The position numbers and the translations under genes were made by a program. From Parastagonospora avenae f. sp. tritici 18332-5 (lineage: Eukaryota > Ascomycota > Dothideomycetes > Pleosporales > Phaeosphaeriaceae): a DNA stretch of 64,000 bases. The DNA lies in the NCBI GenBank assembly GCA_022559985.1, contig JAFJTR010000006.1, forward strand, positions 62,001 through 126,000. Direction: 5' to 3'. The notes beneath the pieces are model-generated. The model did no database searches. It saw nothing but the letters and a program-made list of their open reading frames with translations, and was not told the origin of the DNA. Positions 36,701 to 47,916 of this stretch are shown piece by piece (position 1 is the stretch's first letter; each line of letters opens with the position of its first letter).

Positions 36701-39330
36701 GGGGCGTCGGGCAGGCTGGCGAGAACCTGGTCAAGATGCTCAATGGTTTTCTTGAAAGATGGCACGTTTTGGATAAGCTCCTTGCCCATCTGAGCGGACT
36801 GGGCGCCTTGACCAGTAAAGCAGAACACGATACTGGGGGGGCTCTTCAATGTCGACTTCTGGATGCGAGATAAGTCAAACGTTCCTTGCCCGTCTGTGAC
36901 GCAGAAAGCACGATGGGCTAGGACCTCGCGCTTCACGCCGAGTGTATAGCTCATGTCGTTGATAGACTCGGGGCGTGAGTTGATGTAGGACTCATGGTCT
37001 GCCGCCGATCGCTTGAGAGATTCTGGGTGCTTAGCTGAGAACACAAGAAGTTTCGGCTCCGGCTCAAGAGACGTAAGCTCGAGAGTTTCCTTTTTGCGCC
37101 CCACGCCATGGTGTTCTGCTGATTCCAGGAGCATCTATCTAGGGTCAGAATCATATGCATATGTAAGTACGGCACTAGGCAGGGAACAGACAAATGCGTT
37201 TGAACCTCCCACGCCAAATGAGTTTACTCCGACACGCTCTGCTCTGCCAGCTGGCCATGGCATGGGTTCAGTGGGAACCACAAGCTTACATTCATCGAAT
37301 GGAACTGTTTTGTGTCAGTCGATTGAGCCATACTAAGCAAAAGGTATCAGCAACGAACTCTTGGGGTTAGGCGTAGAGAACAGAATGTTAGGTGGGATGA
37401 TCTTCTTCTCCAATGCGAGGGTCATCTTGATGATACTCGAAAGACCGGAGGCACTTTCACCGTGTCCGATATTGGGTTTGACCTTGAATACAGTCAGTGT
37501 ATGGTATTCTCAGCTGAGCGTTACTTACGGAGCCGATGTAGATGCCGTGCTCGCCAAATATGTTGGCTACAGCTTTCGTTTCGATTGGGTCTCCGACCTA
37601 CAAGGGGTTAGCATCTAACCGGAATAACATACTGCATGTTGCTAATTATGACAAATGCTGTCCAAAGGCTTTTGACAGCCTGAAGCTATACACAGTATCG
37701 CAGGGAACTTCTGGCGCTGGCAAGGCCTTATGCATAGCTTCAGGCTATGGGGTGAGCTACCCTCTGTTGCAAACTGGTTGTGTTCCATCGCGGTTGACAA
37801 GTTGTAGTACACCCGCACTGCTGAAAGCGTTTCTATGCCAGCAAAAGCTGTTCAATGGGAAGAATAATACTCACGGCTGTTCCCGTTCCATGGCCTGCAA
37901 AACGTTAGTCAGCAATGCTCAGTACGAACCGTCGAAACCGGGCAAATCTCGCGGTACACAAAAAAGCCGTGAATCAAAGACTATCTCCGATCTCTCATGC
38001 AGCGTGAGACGCTGAGACAAACACAGCCTATTATGTTCACCACGAGAGGACATACGTACATTCGATCATAGCGGTCTTTGAAAAGTCAGTAATGCCCGCT
38101 GCCTCGTGTCCTCTGCGAATCAAGGCCTCGTGTGCGACGGTGTTCGGTGCCGTAAGCGTTGAAGCCCGTCCTCCAGCGTTGATGACTGATGAGCGAATCA
38201 CAGACCGAACGGTGTCACCGTCACGGATAGCATCGCTCAGTTTCTTGATGTACACGGCCGATACAGCTTCGCCGCGAGCGTAGCCGTCCGCCTCTGCGGA
38301 AAAAGTCTTGCAAGACCCCGTCGGGGACTATAAAGGATAAGCGCTGCTGAAAATTGGCTACAGGGTATTTGTTAGGAACTCACCATAACGCCTTGATCCG
38401 CCATTGTGGCCGTAGTCCTAGGCGAGAGCATGAGATTGGAAGTAGCTACAACGGCAGCCTCGCAGTCTCCGGCATGAAGTGAGCGGCACGCGTCATATAG
38501 AGCAGACATAGAGGATGAACCTAGAAGTTGGCATATAAAGTCAGTGTGTGTCTCCCATGTAATTCGTACGTATACTTTACGTACATGCTGTGCGGACTGT
38601 TATGCTGTTGCGATATCAGAAAACAATCCGGTCTATTCCACAAGGAGACTTACCTAGGGCCCATAAAGTCATACTCATAATGGACACGATTAGCAGACAT
38701 GTAGTCAGCATATCCTGTGAGTCGATAGGAGTTGTAGTGCTGAGTATCGCGGCCATCGAGTTCTAGCCAATCGCCGTCAAATGTGCCGACGTATACACCA
38801 ATTTTGCGACCCCGCAACTCGGTTGGCTTTTGCCCAGCATTTTGCAGGCACTCATAAACGATTTCGAGATTCATCCTTTGCTGGGGATCCATGGCTTCAA
38901 TTTCTTGCTTCGTCATGGACCAGAATGCGGTGTCGATGTGGCTCAAGTCATGGTCCTCTAGGAAATATCCGTGCATGCTGTTGACATGTCCAATCTTGCC
39001 TGGCCCATAAAAGGCTTCAACGTTGTATCTGTCTGCTGGAACTTTGCACTGTCCACTGCGTTTGTTGTAGAGAAGATCCCAGTAGCCTTCTGCGTCACGC
39101 ACTCCACCAGGGAGACGCATAGCCATGCCGCAAATGGCGATAGGCTCAGGCAAGTTGGACTGATCCGTGCCATTGAGATATCCGTTCGTCGGGGCTGTCG
39201 TACCGTTGCTCTCGTGGAGGTCTCCATTGAGTGACTTTGCATGTCCACTCAAGGGGTGGCTATCTTCATCGGAAAGGCCAATGGCATGTGGCGCCATAAT
39301 GTCTCTGAATGAATGTGGCGAGAGTTGCAA
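30771..39330 (-). CDS. Highly reducing type I polyketide synthase, KS-AT-DH-CMeT-ER-KR-ACP
   Basis: Fourteen exons: 38654-39330, 38585-38604, 38384-38520, 38060-38327, 37875-37894, 37529-37597, 37359-37482, 37192-37304, 36684-37134, 32765-36633, 32640-32714, 32423-32585, 32196-32373, 30771-32145. Together 2,512 codons, or 2,501 residues from the in-frame ATG at 39297. KS: Cys222 in TACSSSM, His358 in CHGTGT, His393 in NIGHGE. AT: Ser662 in GHSSGE. DH: His969 in HEVTGDVVLP and Asp1136. CMeT: LEIGAGTGGTT at about 1395-1405, motif intact. ER: cofactor loop QSAAGGVG near 1910. KR: GGLGGIG at about 2119-2125 and NYNAGN. ACP: Ser2455 in GIDSL. No thioesterase, reductase or condensation domain follows, so the chain needs a partner for release. 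The adjacent divergent type III PKS is the obvious candidate. Exons 2 and 5 are 20 nt each and supply the sequence just before the KS Cys and the HGTGT motif. Confidence 0.95.
37598..37874 (-). repeat. Oversized PKS intron holding a repeat and hairpin
   Basis: This 277-bp intron is several times longer than the usual 45-65 bp here. It contains a perfect 13-bp inverted repeat (37677-37689 with 37734-37746). Its right arm overlaps GCATAGCTTCAGGC (37732-37745), which recurs at 41319-41332 with similar flanks for some 60 bp. It looks like the relic of a small mobile or dispersed element inserted in the intron. Confidence 0.5.
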
Positions 39331-39587
39331 ATGTATACGGAGGTAGCCTAACGCAAGATAAAATCTATAGTCTTAGTTGAGAAGAACGCAAAAGGCTGGA
39401 TGTGGAGAATATCTTGTGAGAAACGTCCATGTACACCTTTATTGAAGTTGTCTATCATCATCCACGACCCAAAAGCTGCTACCTTATGAGACTGATTTCC
39501 GACATGGTCTGGCTAGTGTGGCTGCAGTCCGATCCCGCAGTCAGCTTTGAAGCTGCTCAACAAGCCGAGCGACCCCGAGCTGTGCTG

Positions 39588-39599
39588 TCGGACCGCCGA
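39588..39599. promoter_or_regulatory. Palindrome TCGG-N4-CCGA, copy 1
   Basis: Reads TCGGACCGCCGA in the HR-PKS/type III PKS divergent promoter. Inverted CGG-type half-sites are the usual target of Zn2Cys6 dimers, and such a regulator is encoded at 50133-51637. Binding is inferred. Confidence 0.6.
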
Positions 39600-39728
39600 A
39601 AAGATCTTCTACCTCACCATTGAGTACATGACTCTACCAGCACTCGGATATTCGCCTAAAATTAGATGTAAGCTGGCGCACGTTTTCGGTAAGGAGGTAT
39701 CTGGCAACTTTGGAAGTAAACACCGGGG

Positions 39729-39740
39729 TCGGCAGTCCGA
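39729..39740. promoter_or_regulatory. Palindrome TCGG-N4-CCGA, copy 2
   Basis: Reads TCGGCAGTCCGA, about 165 bp upstream of the type III PKS start codon. Same arrangement as copy 1. Confidence 0.6.
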
Positions 39741-39903
39741 AACGCCTTGCCGACTGCAGTCCCGGTCGCACGGTTTCCGCATGGCTTAGGCAGACCAACA
39801 GGACACCTCGACGCTTAGACAGATACTACTGAAAGAATGTTGGTAGAACTATTTTGCGGGACGATAACACAGTTGTGATCTTTTGCCGTCGAGCATTGTC
39901 GCG

Positions 39904-41205
39904 ATGCCTTCAGAAAACAACACTGGACACGCGGAGCCGTCACTCTGGATTGCAGGTTTGGGATCTCAATATCCACCGTTCATCGCCGGACCTGAAAAGT
40001 TTGACAATTTTGCGAAGAATATCTATGGCACTGGCAATGCAGGGTACGTCGCGATAGTGCCCCATAAATGGAACCTATGTTAGTAACAACAAACCTTGGA
40101 ACAGAATCAACCAACTTCTCAAAATAAACAAGGCCACTGGCATTGCGACCCGCGCTTCAATCAACTCCTACGAAAGTGGATTTGGCAGATCAGAGGCGCC
40201 TCCAACGATCACTGAAATCGGACAAATGTGGCGGAACGGTGGAGTCAACCTGGCTGTCCAAGCATGCAAGAAGGCACTTAAGGAATGGGGAGGAGAGTAC
40301 AGCGATGTCACACATACCATCGCTGTAACTTGCACCGATGCAACAACTCCAGGATATGATCTCCATGTTGCAGTCAAGCTTGGACTGAAGAACGATGTTG
40401 AGAGAATGCTCCTCGCTGGGATTGGTTGTGCAGGTGGTTTGACTACCATGCGAGTTGCAGCCGAGATTGCTTCTGGAGCCACTGCTCGCAAGCGCCCAGC
40501 ACGCATTTTGTGCTTCGCGTGTGAACTGTGTACTCTGAATGCTCGATGCAACCTTGACGAAACGTCAAAGACCAATCCAGCCGATGTCAGTGTTGCTGGA
40601 GCCCTCTTTTCGGATGGCGCATCCGCTTTTGTTCTCTGCAATGATCTCGGTATGGAGGATCCAGAAGCGGCTGTGTTTCAACTCTTGGAATGGGGCAATA
40701 CAACAATACCTCATACAGCAGATTACATGGGATTTTGTCCTTCTGAGAAAGGTTGGTGAGCTCTGATCAACCAGAAGAGAAACAGCAACTGATCAAAATT
40801 GTTCCAGGATTTCGAACAGTCTTGACAGGAGATGTTGTGTCATATACCAACGACGCAATGAAGCCAATGTTTGAGCGCCTACACCCAGCTGTCGAGCACA
40901 AGGAAGGCAATAAGATCGCACAGACTGAATTCGACTGGGCTCTGCACCCCGAAGGCGCGACCATCATCACTGGTGTGCAGCAGTCGTTGGGCCTCTCCAA
41001 TGACCAGTTGCGAGCAACCAAGGAGATATATAAAACAAGAGGGAATGCATCGAGTCCCACCACGGTCATTGTACTTGACAGACTGCGAAACATGGGGAAA
41101 GGGAAGGACTATGTTGTTGCAGCAGCCGTTGGGCCGGGTCTCAACATTGAGATGTCGATCCTGAGACGTTGTCGCCGGGAGGATTCTGATGACGAGTTTG
41201 ATTAA
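39904..41205 (+). CDS. Type III polyketide synthase (chalcone/stilbene synthase family)
   Basis: Three exons, 39904-40043, 40105-40751 and 40808-41205 (introns of 61 and 56 bp), encode 394 residues, the normal length. The catalytic triad is intact: Cys155 in LAGIGCAGGL, His309 in WALHPEGA, Asn342 in RGNASSPT. The N-terminus (SLWIAGLGSQYPP) and the AVTCTDATTPG stretch match fungal alkylresorcylic acid / alkylpyrone synthases. These enzymes take long acyl starters and extend them with malonyl-CoA before aldol or lactone cyclisation. The gene faces the HR-PKS across a shared promoter, so the starter is probably the HR-PKS product, delivered directly from its ACP or as a CoA ester. A role with free fatty acyl-CoA is the alternative. 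No targeting signal is visible. Confidence 0.95.
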
Positions 41206-42107
41206 TTACGCCAGGAACTGCATACAGCGCGCTACCGTAGTTACTATGTCCAAGAATGAAAAAAAAGACATGTACCCTACAAGATCGTCGGACATCGAAC
41301 ACGACTGCAAAGCCCTGAGCATAGCTTCAGGCCATGAGATAAACTGTTGCCCTTTGCACCTTGGTTGGTCTTACAACGGGAAGCTCCACCAATGAAATAT
41401 AGTCGACTTGTCAAATATGAAGAATATTCATGTGCCCAACGCTCCAGCACATTTGTCCGGGCTGATTTATGGGCATGAGGCTGTTCACGCATATGGACTG
41501 CGTAGTAGCACCCATATCGGGTATTGGAGGCTCTTCTGAGATGGATAAGAGGATCTCGCCACTGGACAGTCGGAATCTGCTGCGATTCGTAAACTATGAG
41601 GGCTAAAGCTGCTGCTGAACCAAAAAGCTAGCGATATCATATATACTTAAGACTATTGCATAGTCTGGCTACTGCTTTTCCTTAGCAGGCTGGTCGCGTT
41701 GATTTATACCATAGGAAGGTGAGAACCTATTGCATCTCATAACATTTTCGAAATTCTGGCGACTGTCCGTACGCAAGTACGGCTTAATTCACGGCGCAAT
41801 TGCGGCTCAATACAGTCTGTGCGCCAAGGGGCCACATGTAGATAAGAACCCTCCTCCTCCGCAAGGAGAGAGAGGGTAGTAGTCAAGTAATCAACAGAAT
41901 CATCTTGCCTGCTCACCTTTGTGCGTACCCGTCCAATACCCGGTCAACCGACAGCGACAGTAATTAATTTGCAAACATTCATGACATTTATATCGACCCA
42001 ATGAGTGTAGCTTCATCCGTGACCATTTCCTGTTATTCGATACTTAGAATACTGATCCCTGAGGATCATTGCCAATTTGTTGAGGGGTGTTCGGGTACCC
42101 CTTTCTG
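41206..42107. other. Intergenic, convergent 3' ends with a repeat copy
   Basis: About 900 bp between the 3' ends of the type III PKS and P450 genes. The segment around 41301-41370 resembles part of the 277-bp HR-PKS intron (shared GCATAGCTTCAGGC at 41319-41332, then related TGCACCTTGGTTGG sequence). No gene seen. Confidence 0.45.
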
Positions 42108-43816
42108 TTAAGCCTTTGCCCCAAAGGCTACCAATACACCGTCTTTATGCGAAAATGTGAGCGCAATCTCTTCTTTGTACGGTGAAGAGTCTCGACTCTC
42201 AATGACAGAGTATGTCTGCAATAATCTCGTCAAAACATATGCAGCCTCTACTAGTGCAAATGGCTGGCCTACGAAGGTATGTCAGCTGAAGTTAGCCTGT
42301 TAATAGGAGTGTGATTTGCCTTACCGGGGCATATCCTGGGCCCACCGTTGAAAGGCAAGTAGCCGAAACCCGGTCTGATGTGCTCCCATCGCTCGGGTCT
42401 GAATGCTTCAGCATCATCACCCCAGATATCACGGCGACGGTGGGTGGAGAAGACTTGATACACGACTCGGCCGCCTTTTTTAACGAAAACTGGAGACTTT
42501 CCGTCAGGTCCACCACCGGTTGGCAGGCAGGTGTTTTTGGTTGCCACTCGAGCATTGAACGGGACTGGTGGGTAGAGGCGCAAAATCTCTTTGATCATGT
42601 AGTTCATATACTTCATGTCCTTGATCTCTTGATACGTTGGCGTTCGGCCTTCAAAGAGATCCACTTCTCTTCTAAGTTTAGCCATGATCTCGGGGTAGCG
42701 GGTACATTTCCAGATGCACGAGCTCATCAGAGAAGAAATCGTATCTCTGGCTGCGGAAACTACATGACATGTCAGTCAGTAAGCTCCACCATGCTGGGAG
42801 ACAAAACTCACGGACGTTGAGGACCTGATCCCTGACTTCAATCTCATCGCAGTCCTTTTGGATGATTGAATCGAGGAAAACATACTTATCACCACGTTTC
42901 TCCAGCTCCGCTGCCTTCTCCTCAGGACTCAGCTGAGAACGCTCAACAGCTTTCTTAACAATCGGTGCGATGTAGTTGTGGACAATGTCACAGGCCTTGT
43001 TGTAACGAGTGTCGTAGTAAAACTTCGCAAACTTTCCTAGCCTGAACCGGGCCGGGATACCTTCAAGACCGACGTTGAAAGCCCATGCAAATTGCTTGCA
43101 ATGCTCACTGGCGTTGGGTTGGAGCATATTGCAGTTTTCACCCAAGAAATACTCCGTACCGACATCCAGAGTCTGAGAGAGAACGTTAGCTTGGTGCACA
43201 TTGCGTAATTAGATGGATTTGCCATCCCACTTACAAATCGAGAGAGAAATTCTTGAATGTCTACAGTTGACCCGTCTGCTGGTACAACGTCTATGAGTTT
43301 TTGGAAGTTTCTTTCGAACAGGTCAAAATCTCCAACTTGAGATCTCACGAAGCTGGGACGAAGCATCGCCCTACCGCGTTCCCAAGCCTCTCCATCGGAG
43401 TTTAAGATTCCATGGCCAAGCATCTGTTGTCCACCCTTGCTTCGACTCTCTCCGATCTCGAAGTCGGCAAATTGTTTTGCAAGTATAGTTTGGATGTTCT
43501 CAGGCTCATTTGTCATCGTCAACGTGAAACCCATCATTACAATACCGAAAGTAGATCCAATGTCTTGGAACATCTCATTGAAGTACGCCAAGTCTTGTCC
43601 TTTCGCTCGCTTCTTCATGACTGTGAAGAAGAAGTCGATCCCGAAAAGGCGATCCCATTGCGGTCTCATCTTCAGCTTGCCACAACCATGACTTTTGGCA
43701 AAGAGCTTTTCGCGTCGGACAGTCAAAACCTTTGTCACTAACCAGTATGATAATAACATAGCCGAAAAAACTGTAACCAGTGGATAGGTCGCCATGAGTT
43801 TGAGTAGCGGAGCCAT
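42108..43816 (-). CDS. Cytochrome P450, CYP52-like
   Basis: Four exons, 43235-43816, 42812-43172, 42325-42759 and 42108-42268, give 512 residues. An N-terminal membrane anchor (ATYPLVTVFSAMLLSYWLV) puts it on the ER. P450 landmarks: I-helix AARDTISSL, ExxR in KEILRLYPPVPFNAR, FRPERW, and heme loop FNGGPRICPGQ with Cys458 spanning the last intron. LPTGGGPDGKSPVFV and VFSTHRRRDIWGDDAEAF are characteristic of the CYP52/CYP539 alkane and fatty-acid hydroxylase group. Those enzymes oxidise the end of alkyl chains, so I infer chain-terminal or near-terminal oxidation of the polyketide's alkyl tail. It is divergent from the OYE gene, and their shared promoter carries the cluster palindrome. Confidence 0.93.
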
Positions 43817-44168
43817 GCTGAGCGAGGGAGGAGTTGTGGTCGCAAGGACGTGTTTGTTTGTAACCGAGAAATTAGAAATGAATCCAGCTAATTCAAACGG
43901 GTGAATCCTAGTTAATGACTCAAGTACTTACTCTAGAATCCACAAGACAGTTCTGATATTTTCGTTCGGAGTGCCGAATGGTGCCACTACCTCGGACATC
44001 GGCGGCGTGGGAGCCTAATCATCATTATGCAGGATTGATCCGGTGGAACATCGGCATTCCGACCAAGTCTATAGGGCTACTCTTGCTATACCAGGTTCAT
44101 TTCAACACAGTATCGTCTTTCCCTGTCCTACGCACCTAGTCACAAATCACTTCATCCTCAATTCAGAC
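43817..44168. promoter_or_regulatory. Divergent promoter, P450 / Old Yellow Enzyme
   Basis: A 352-bp region between two divergent cluster genes. It contains palindrome copy 3, with an extra TCGG-type half-site pair immediately downstream at about 43992-44003. Confidence 0.65.
43966..43977. promoter_or_regulatory. Palindrome TCGG-N4-CCGA, copy 3
   Basis: Reads TCGGAGTGCCGA in the P450/OYE divergent promoter; identical over all 12 bases to copy 4 at 48463. Confidence 0.65.
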
Positions 44169-45278
44169 ATGTCAGTCATTTCGTCTAATCTATTCAAGCC
44201 GATGAGAGTAGGCAATTGCCACTTACAAAATCGCGTGGTCTTAGCTCCCTTGACCCGATTCAGATCCGAGGATAACCATGTTCCTCTACCCTTTGTTGTC
44301 GACTACTATGCTCAGCGCGCGTCGGTGCCGGGCACCCTTCTCATCTCCGAAGCTACCTTCATTGCACCAGCCGCGGGCGGGTACGACAATGCGCCGGGTA
44401 TTTGGAGTCAAGCTCAAGTAGACTCATGGAAAAAAGTCACCAGCGCTGTCCACGAGAAGGGTTCGTTCATCTTTCTACAGCTTTGGGCAATGGGAAGAGC
44501 AGCTATCGTATTCCAACTGAAAAAGGAACTTGGGCAGCAAGCCGAAGTCGTAAGCTCAAGCGACGTTGCTTTTCCGAAAGGTTCCAAGCCGAGACCGATG
44601 TCAGTGAGGGAGATAGAGGAATATGTTGACTTTTATGCAAAAGCGGCTCATAACTCTATAGCCGCCGGCTTTGATGGTGTCGAAATTCATTGTGGAAATG
44701 GCTACTTGCTCGATCAGTTTCAGCAAGACACGTGCAACAAGAGATCCGACAGTTATGGTGGTAGCATTGAGAATAGAGCACGGTTTCCTCTGATGGTGGT
44801 CGAAGCAGTCGTTGCAGCAGTTGGTTCTGAGAGAACAGCCGTGAGAATAAGTCCTTTCTCCGATTACCAGGGTATGAAAATGGCCGATCCTGTACCTCAA
44901 TTTACGTACTTTGTGTCACAGCTCAAGAGATTGCAGCTGGCCTATTTGCATATTGTTGAAGCAAGAATGGCAGCTGACAAGGAGACCAAATGCCGGGAGG
45001 ATGTCAGCTTTCTCATCGATCTCTGGGACAACCAGAGCCCAGTCATACTCGCCGGTGGCTTCAAATCAGCGACAGCTCGAGAGGCCGTCGATGAAGAGTA
45101 CGAGGGCAAAGATATCGGCATAGCATTTGGGCGATATTTCATCTCTAATCCAGATTTGGTGGTCCGGCTGCAAAGAGGACTTCCCCTCACACCATATGTT
45201 CGAGCTACATTTTACAGTCTGAAGGAGAAGCAAGGATATATAGACTACCCTTTCTATCAGGAACCTTCACGTACCTGA
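44169..45278 (+). CDS. Old Yellow Enzyme-type FMN ene-reductase/oxidoreductase
   Basis: A single exon of 369 residues from the ATG at 44169. Its N-terminus (NLFKPMRVGNCHLQNRVVLAPLTRFRS) is the OYE FMN-barrel start. The active-site His174 and Asn177 (EIHCGNGY) and the likely proton-donor Tyr179 are present, followed by SYGGSIENRARF and the phosphate-binding end region ILAGGF and IAFGRYF. Such enzymes use NADPH to reduce activated C=C bonds, and some fungal cluster members act as isomerases or dehydrogenases. In this cluster it could set a double bond of the aromatic or pyrone head group or of an oxidised intermediate. The sequence is complete, with no signal peptide. Confidence 0.93.
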   Translation: MSVISSNLFKPMRVGNCHLQNRVVLAPLTRFRSEDNHVPLPFVVDYYAQRASVPGTLLISEATFIAPAAGGYDNAPGIWSQAQVDSWKKVTSAVHEKGSFIFLQLWAMGRAAIVFQLKKELGQQAEVVSSSDVAFPKGSKPRPMSVREIEEYVDFYAKAAHNSIAAGFDGVEIHCGNGYLLDQFQQDTCNKRSDSYGGSIENRARFPLMVVEAVVAAVGSERTAVRISPFSDYQGMKMADPVPQFTYFVSQLKRLQLAYLHIVEARMAADKETKCREDVSFLIDLWDNQSPVILAGGFKSATAREAVDEEYEGKDIGIAFGRYFISNPDLVVRLQRGLPLTPYVRATFYSLKEKQGYIDYPFYQEPSRT

Positions 45279-45473
45279 TAAACCATTGTCAGAGTTTGAG
45301 GGGATTTCAATAGCTGCACAGCCTATTCGCAGATTTTTGTTTAAGATGTACTGTGAACACAAACTCCAACGTTGCATAGACCACGAATTCACTGATAGAG
45401 TTAGTAACGCATTTAATCCCGAAGGGTGTGATTGTGAAGGTCGACCAATTTACACATAGCTCAAAATAGAATT

Positions 45474-45638
45474 ATGGAATCTGCTCAGAAAAACAACTCA
45501 AGCCGAGGCTCAGCTCTCCGAAAGCTTTCTAGCGAGCTGCAAGGCCGTTCATTGAAGTGGCTAATGCGAGATAACCTTGGAAGGGATGAGATCGCGGAGA
45601 TTATGGCGCGCTTGGATCGTTTGCGAGCCGAGGTATAA
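45474..45638 (+). CDS. Small ORF, 54 residues, possibly a gene remnant
   Basis: ATG at 45474 to TAA at 45638. It encodes a hydrophilic, helix-prone peptide (LRKLSSELQGRSLKWLMRDN, then LGRDEIAEIMARLDRLRAEV). The heptad-like pattern looks coding rather than random and resembles the short helical linkers in fungal multidomain proteins. I do not recognise a family. Neighbouring DNA offers no continuing exon I can defend. Confidence 0.3.
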   Translation: MESAQKNNSSRGSALRKLSSELQGRSLKWLMRDNLGRDEIAEIMARLDRLRAEV

Positions 45639-46021
45639 CATACGAATCATACAATGGATAATGATAACTTGACAGACGGGTGAGACGGGATCAGCGGCGG
45701 GTGTGGCATGTTGTTGCTGGGTGAGACAGAATCAGCACTTTCCTTAATTTGGCTAGAGCGGAAGGTAGCTCCACTTTCCTATCCGGGCATAGTCAGCCAG
45801 CGTGCGGATTTCTTTTGTGTCAACTGCAGGTCTTCGAGCGCGAGCAGTAAGGCACGGACTTAAGACTCCTATCTTTCCTTTGATAAACGCCGAAAGGTTC
45901 ATGCGCGCAAATCCACACAGTTATATATGATATCCCGCTGCCATGAAGCCTTCTCATTCATCATCTCTCGTACACATTTTGCTTACCGCTTCTTCTTGGT
46001 GTACTGCAGAAACTCGACATC
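45639..46021 (+). promoter_or_regulatory. Upstream region of the MFS gene
   Basis: Contains a TATA-like TATATATGATAT at about 45922-45933, roughly 90-100 bp before the start codon. No exact TCGG-N4-CCGA palindrome was found here. Confidence 0.4.
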
Positions 46022-47916
46022 ATGTCAGCCTCAAACACGCTATCTACAGAGAATGATGGGGTTATTGTGGACAAGTTCAAGCCCAGTGGCCGTTTCATGG
46101 CCGCTTTCACCTCCCTTGCAATCGTCAATCTAGCCTGCGCTCTAGACGCAACAGACATTGGTGTTGCTCTTCCAGTGAGTAAATCATAGGCGCACTTCTA
46201 CTCGTTCCATCTAACTTCAGTTCTCAGGTCATAACACAAGCTATCGGCGGCAACGCTGTCCAAGCTTTATGGATGGGCACTTCTTTCCTTCTCGCATCCA
46301 CGGTTTGGCAACCGCTCTTCGTTGCTGTCTCAAATGTCTTCGGTAGACGCCCGCTTCTGATTGTGGCCCTGGTTCTTTTCACAGCTGGCTCCATAATCTG
46401 TGCCGTCTCCAAGAACGCAGCTGTAATGCTCACGGGGCGAAGTATTCAAGGTAGCGGGGTCGGAGGAGTTCTTACCCTCACGGAGGCCATCATCACCGAT
46501 CTAGTACCTTTGCGGGAAAGAGGAAATTTTCTTGCCTTGATCAGCATTGTCTGGGCTGTCGGAACCGTAGCTGGTAAGTGTCTTTCTCCCACTTCATACC
46601 ACACTTTTGCCTGACCTGCCTTCAGGGCCTCTTGTTGGCGGTGCGCTGGCGCAAAAACATGCCTGGAGATGGATTTTCTACTTGAATCTTCCTATTCTCG
46701 GGATTGGTTTCGTCGGAGTATTGGTTTTCCTGAACCAAGATCTTCGCCAGCGCGGGCTCCTCGAAAAGCTTCGCAAAATCGACTATGTTGGCTCTTTCCT
46801 CTTCGTGTCGTCTTTGACCTCGATGCTCATTGCTCTCTCCTGGGGAGGGACTATGTATTCGTGGTCTTCATGGCATACATTGGTTCCGCTGATACTCGGA
46901 GCCGCTGGACTGATCGCCTTTACCCTCCATCAAGTCGTTTTGGGATCTGAGTCGCGACCAGCCGAGAAACGACTCGACACACTGCTTCCAATGAGGATTT
47001 TTGCGAATCGATCAACGTCCATTACATACATGACCACCTTCCTTCACGGAATGATCCTGTGGTCGATTGTTTACTATATGCCATTGTACTTCCAATCTGC
47101 CAAGTCATACAGCCCAATTCAGACTGGTCTCACCGCCTTACCACAGACTTTGACCGTGGTCCCGTGCGCTATGGTAGTCGGCGTCGTGTCTTCTAAAACA
47201 GGTCGTTATCGCTGGTCACTATACCTTGGATTTGCAATCACGACTCTCGGCATGGGCGTATTATACGTCCTCGATGTTGGAACGACTGTAGTGGAATGGG
47301 TGTTCCTCCTTCTCGTTGGAGGTATTGGCATCGGTCTCCTATTTCCCGGAATGAATTTGAGTATACAGGCTAGCGTCCCAAGCAAAGATATCGCCATTGC
47401 AGCGGGTCTCTTCACATTCTTCCGAGCAGCAGGTCAAAGTGTGGGTGTGGCTGTGTAAGTTCACTCTTCTGCTTCTCCTCTCGCCATGTTGTGTTTATCG
47501 CGGATATTTGCTTATGAATTGTCGGGCTGACTACAAACAGGGGAGAGGCCATTTTTCAGAATCGTCTCACCAAGATTCTTTCGCCATATCCCGAATTGCA
47601 ATTGACATCTTTGGATGCAATTTCGATCATCAGAGAGATATCATCGCTCCCGCCAGATCAATCAAACATTCTGAAGCATGCTTACGCAGACGCAATCAAA
47701 ACCATCTGGGCTACGATGTGTGGGCTCTCGGGTGTAGCCATGATTGCTACTTTCCTTGTCAAGGAATATACACTCGATCAGACGCTTTCCGGTGAGCAGG
47801 TATTTGTGGACTCTGGAAAAGCTAGGAACGGTCGTGCAATCGAAAGATCATCAGATGACGAGGCTGAGAAGGCAGTGTCTGATTCTAACGTCGGAGACGT
47901 GAGACTTTCGCAGTAA
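46022..47916 (+). CDS. MFS multidrug-type exporter (DHA2-like, 14 TM)
   Basis: Four exons, 46022-46174, 46228-46573, 46626-47454 and 47541-47916, encode 567 residues. The cytosolic N-terminus is followed by TM1 (FTSLAIVNLACALDATDIGVALPVI, read in two pieces across the intron), the motif-A-like loop SNVFGRRPLL, RSIQGSGVGGVLTLTEAI and VAGPLVGG (antiporter motif C region), a long set of later TM helices and an acidic hydrophilic tail. The layout is that of fungal drug:H+ antiporters that export cluster products or toxins. It sits between the OYE and lipocalin-like genes on the same strand, so product export or self-protection is the likely job. Confidence 0.92.

Larger units (their letters stand above)
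39331..39903. promoter_or_regulatory. Divergent promoter, HR-PKS / type III PKS
   Basis: The 573-bp gap separates the HR-PKS and type III PKS start codons, so both synthases probably share control elements. Two TCGG-N4-CCGA palindromes lie inside and are listed separately. A further half-site cluster (GCCGACTGCAGTCCCGG) is at about 39749-39765. Confidence 0.7.
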
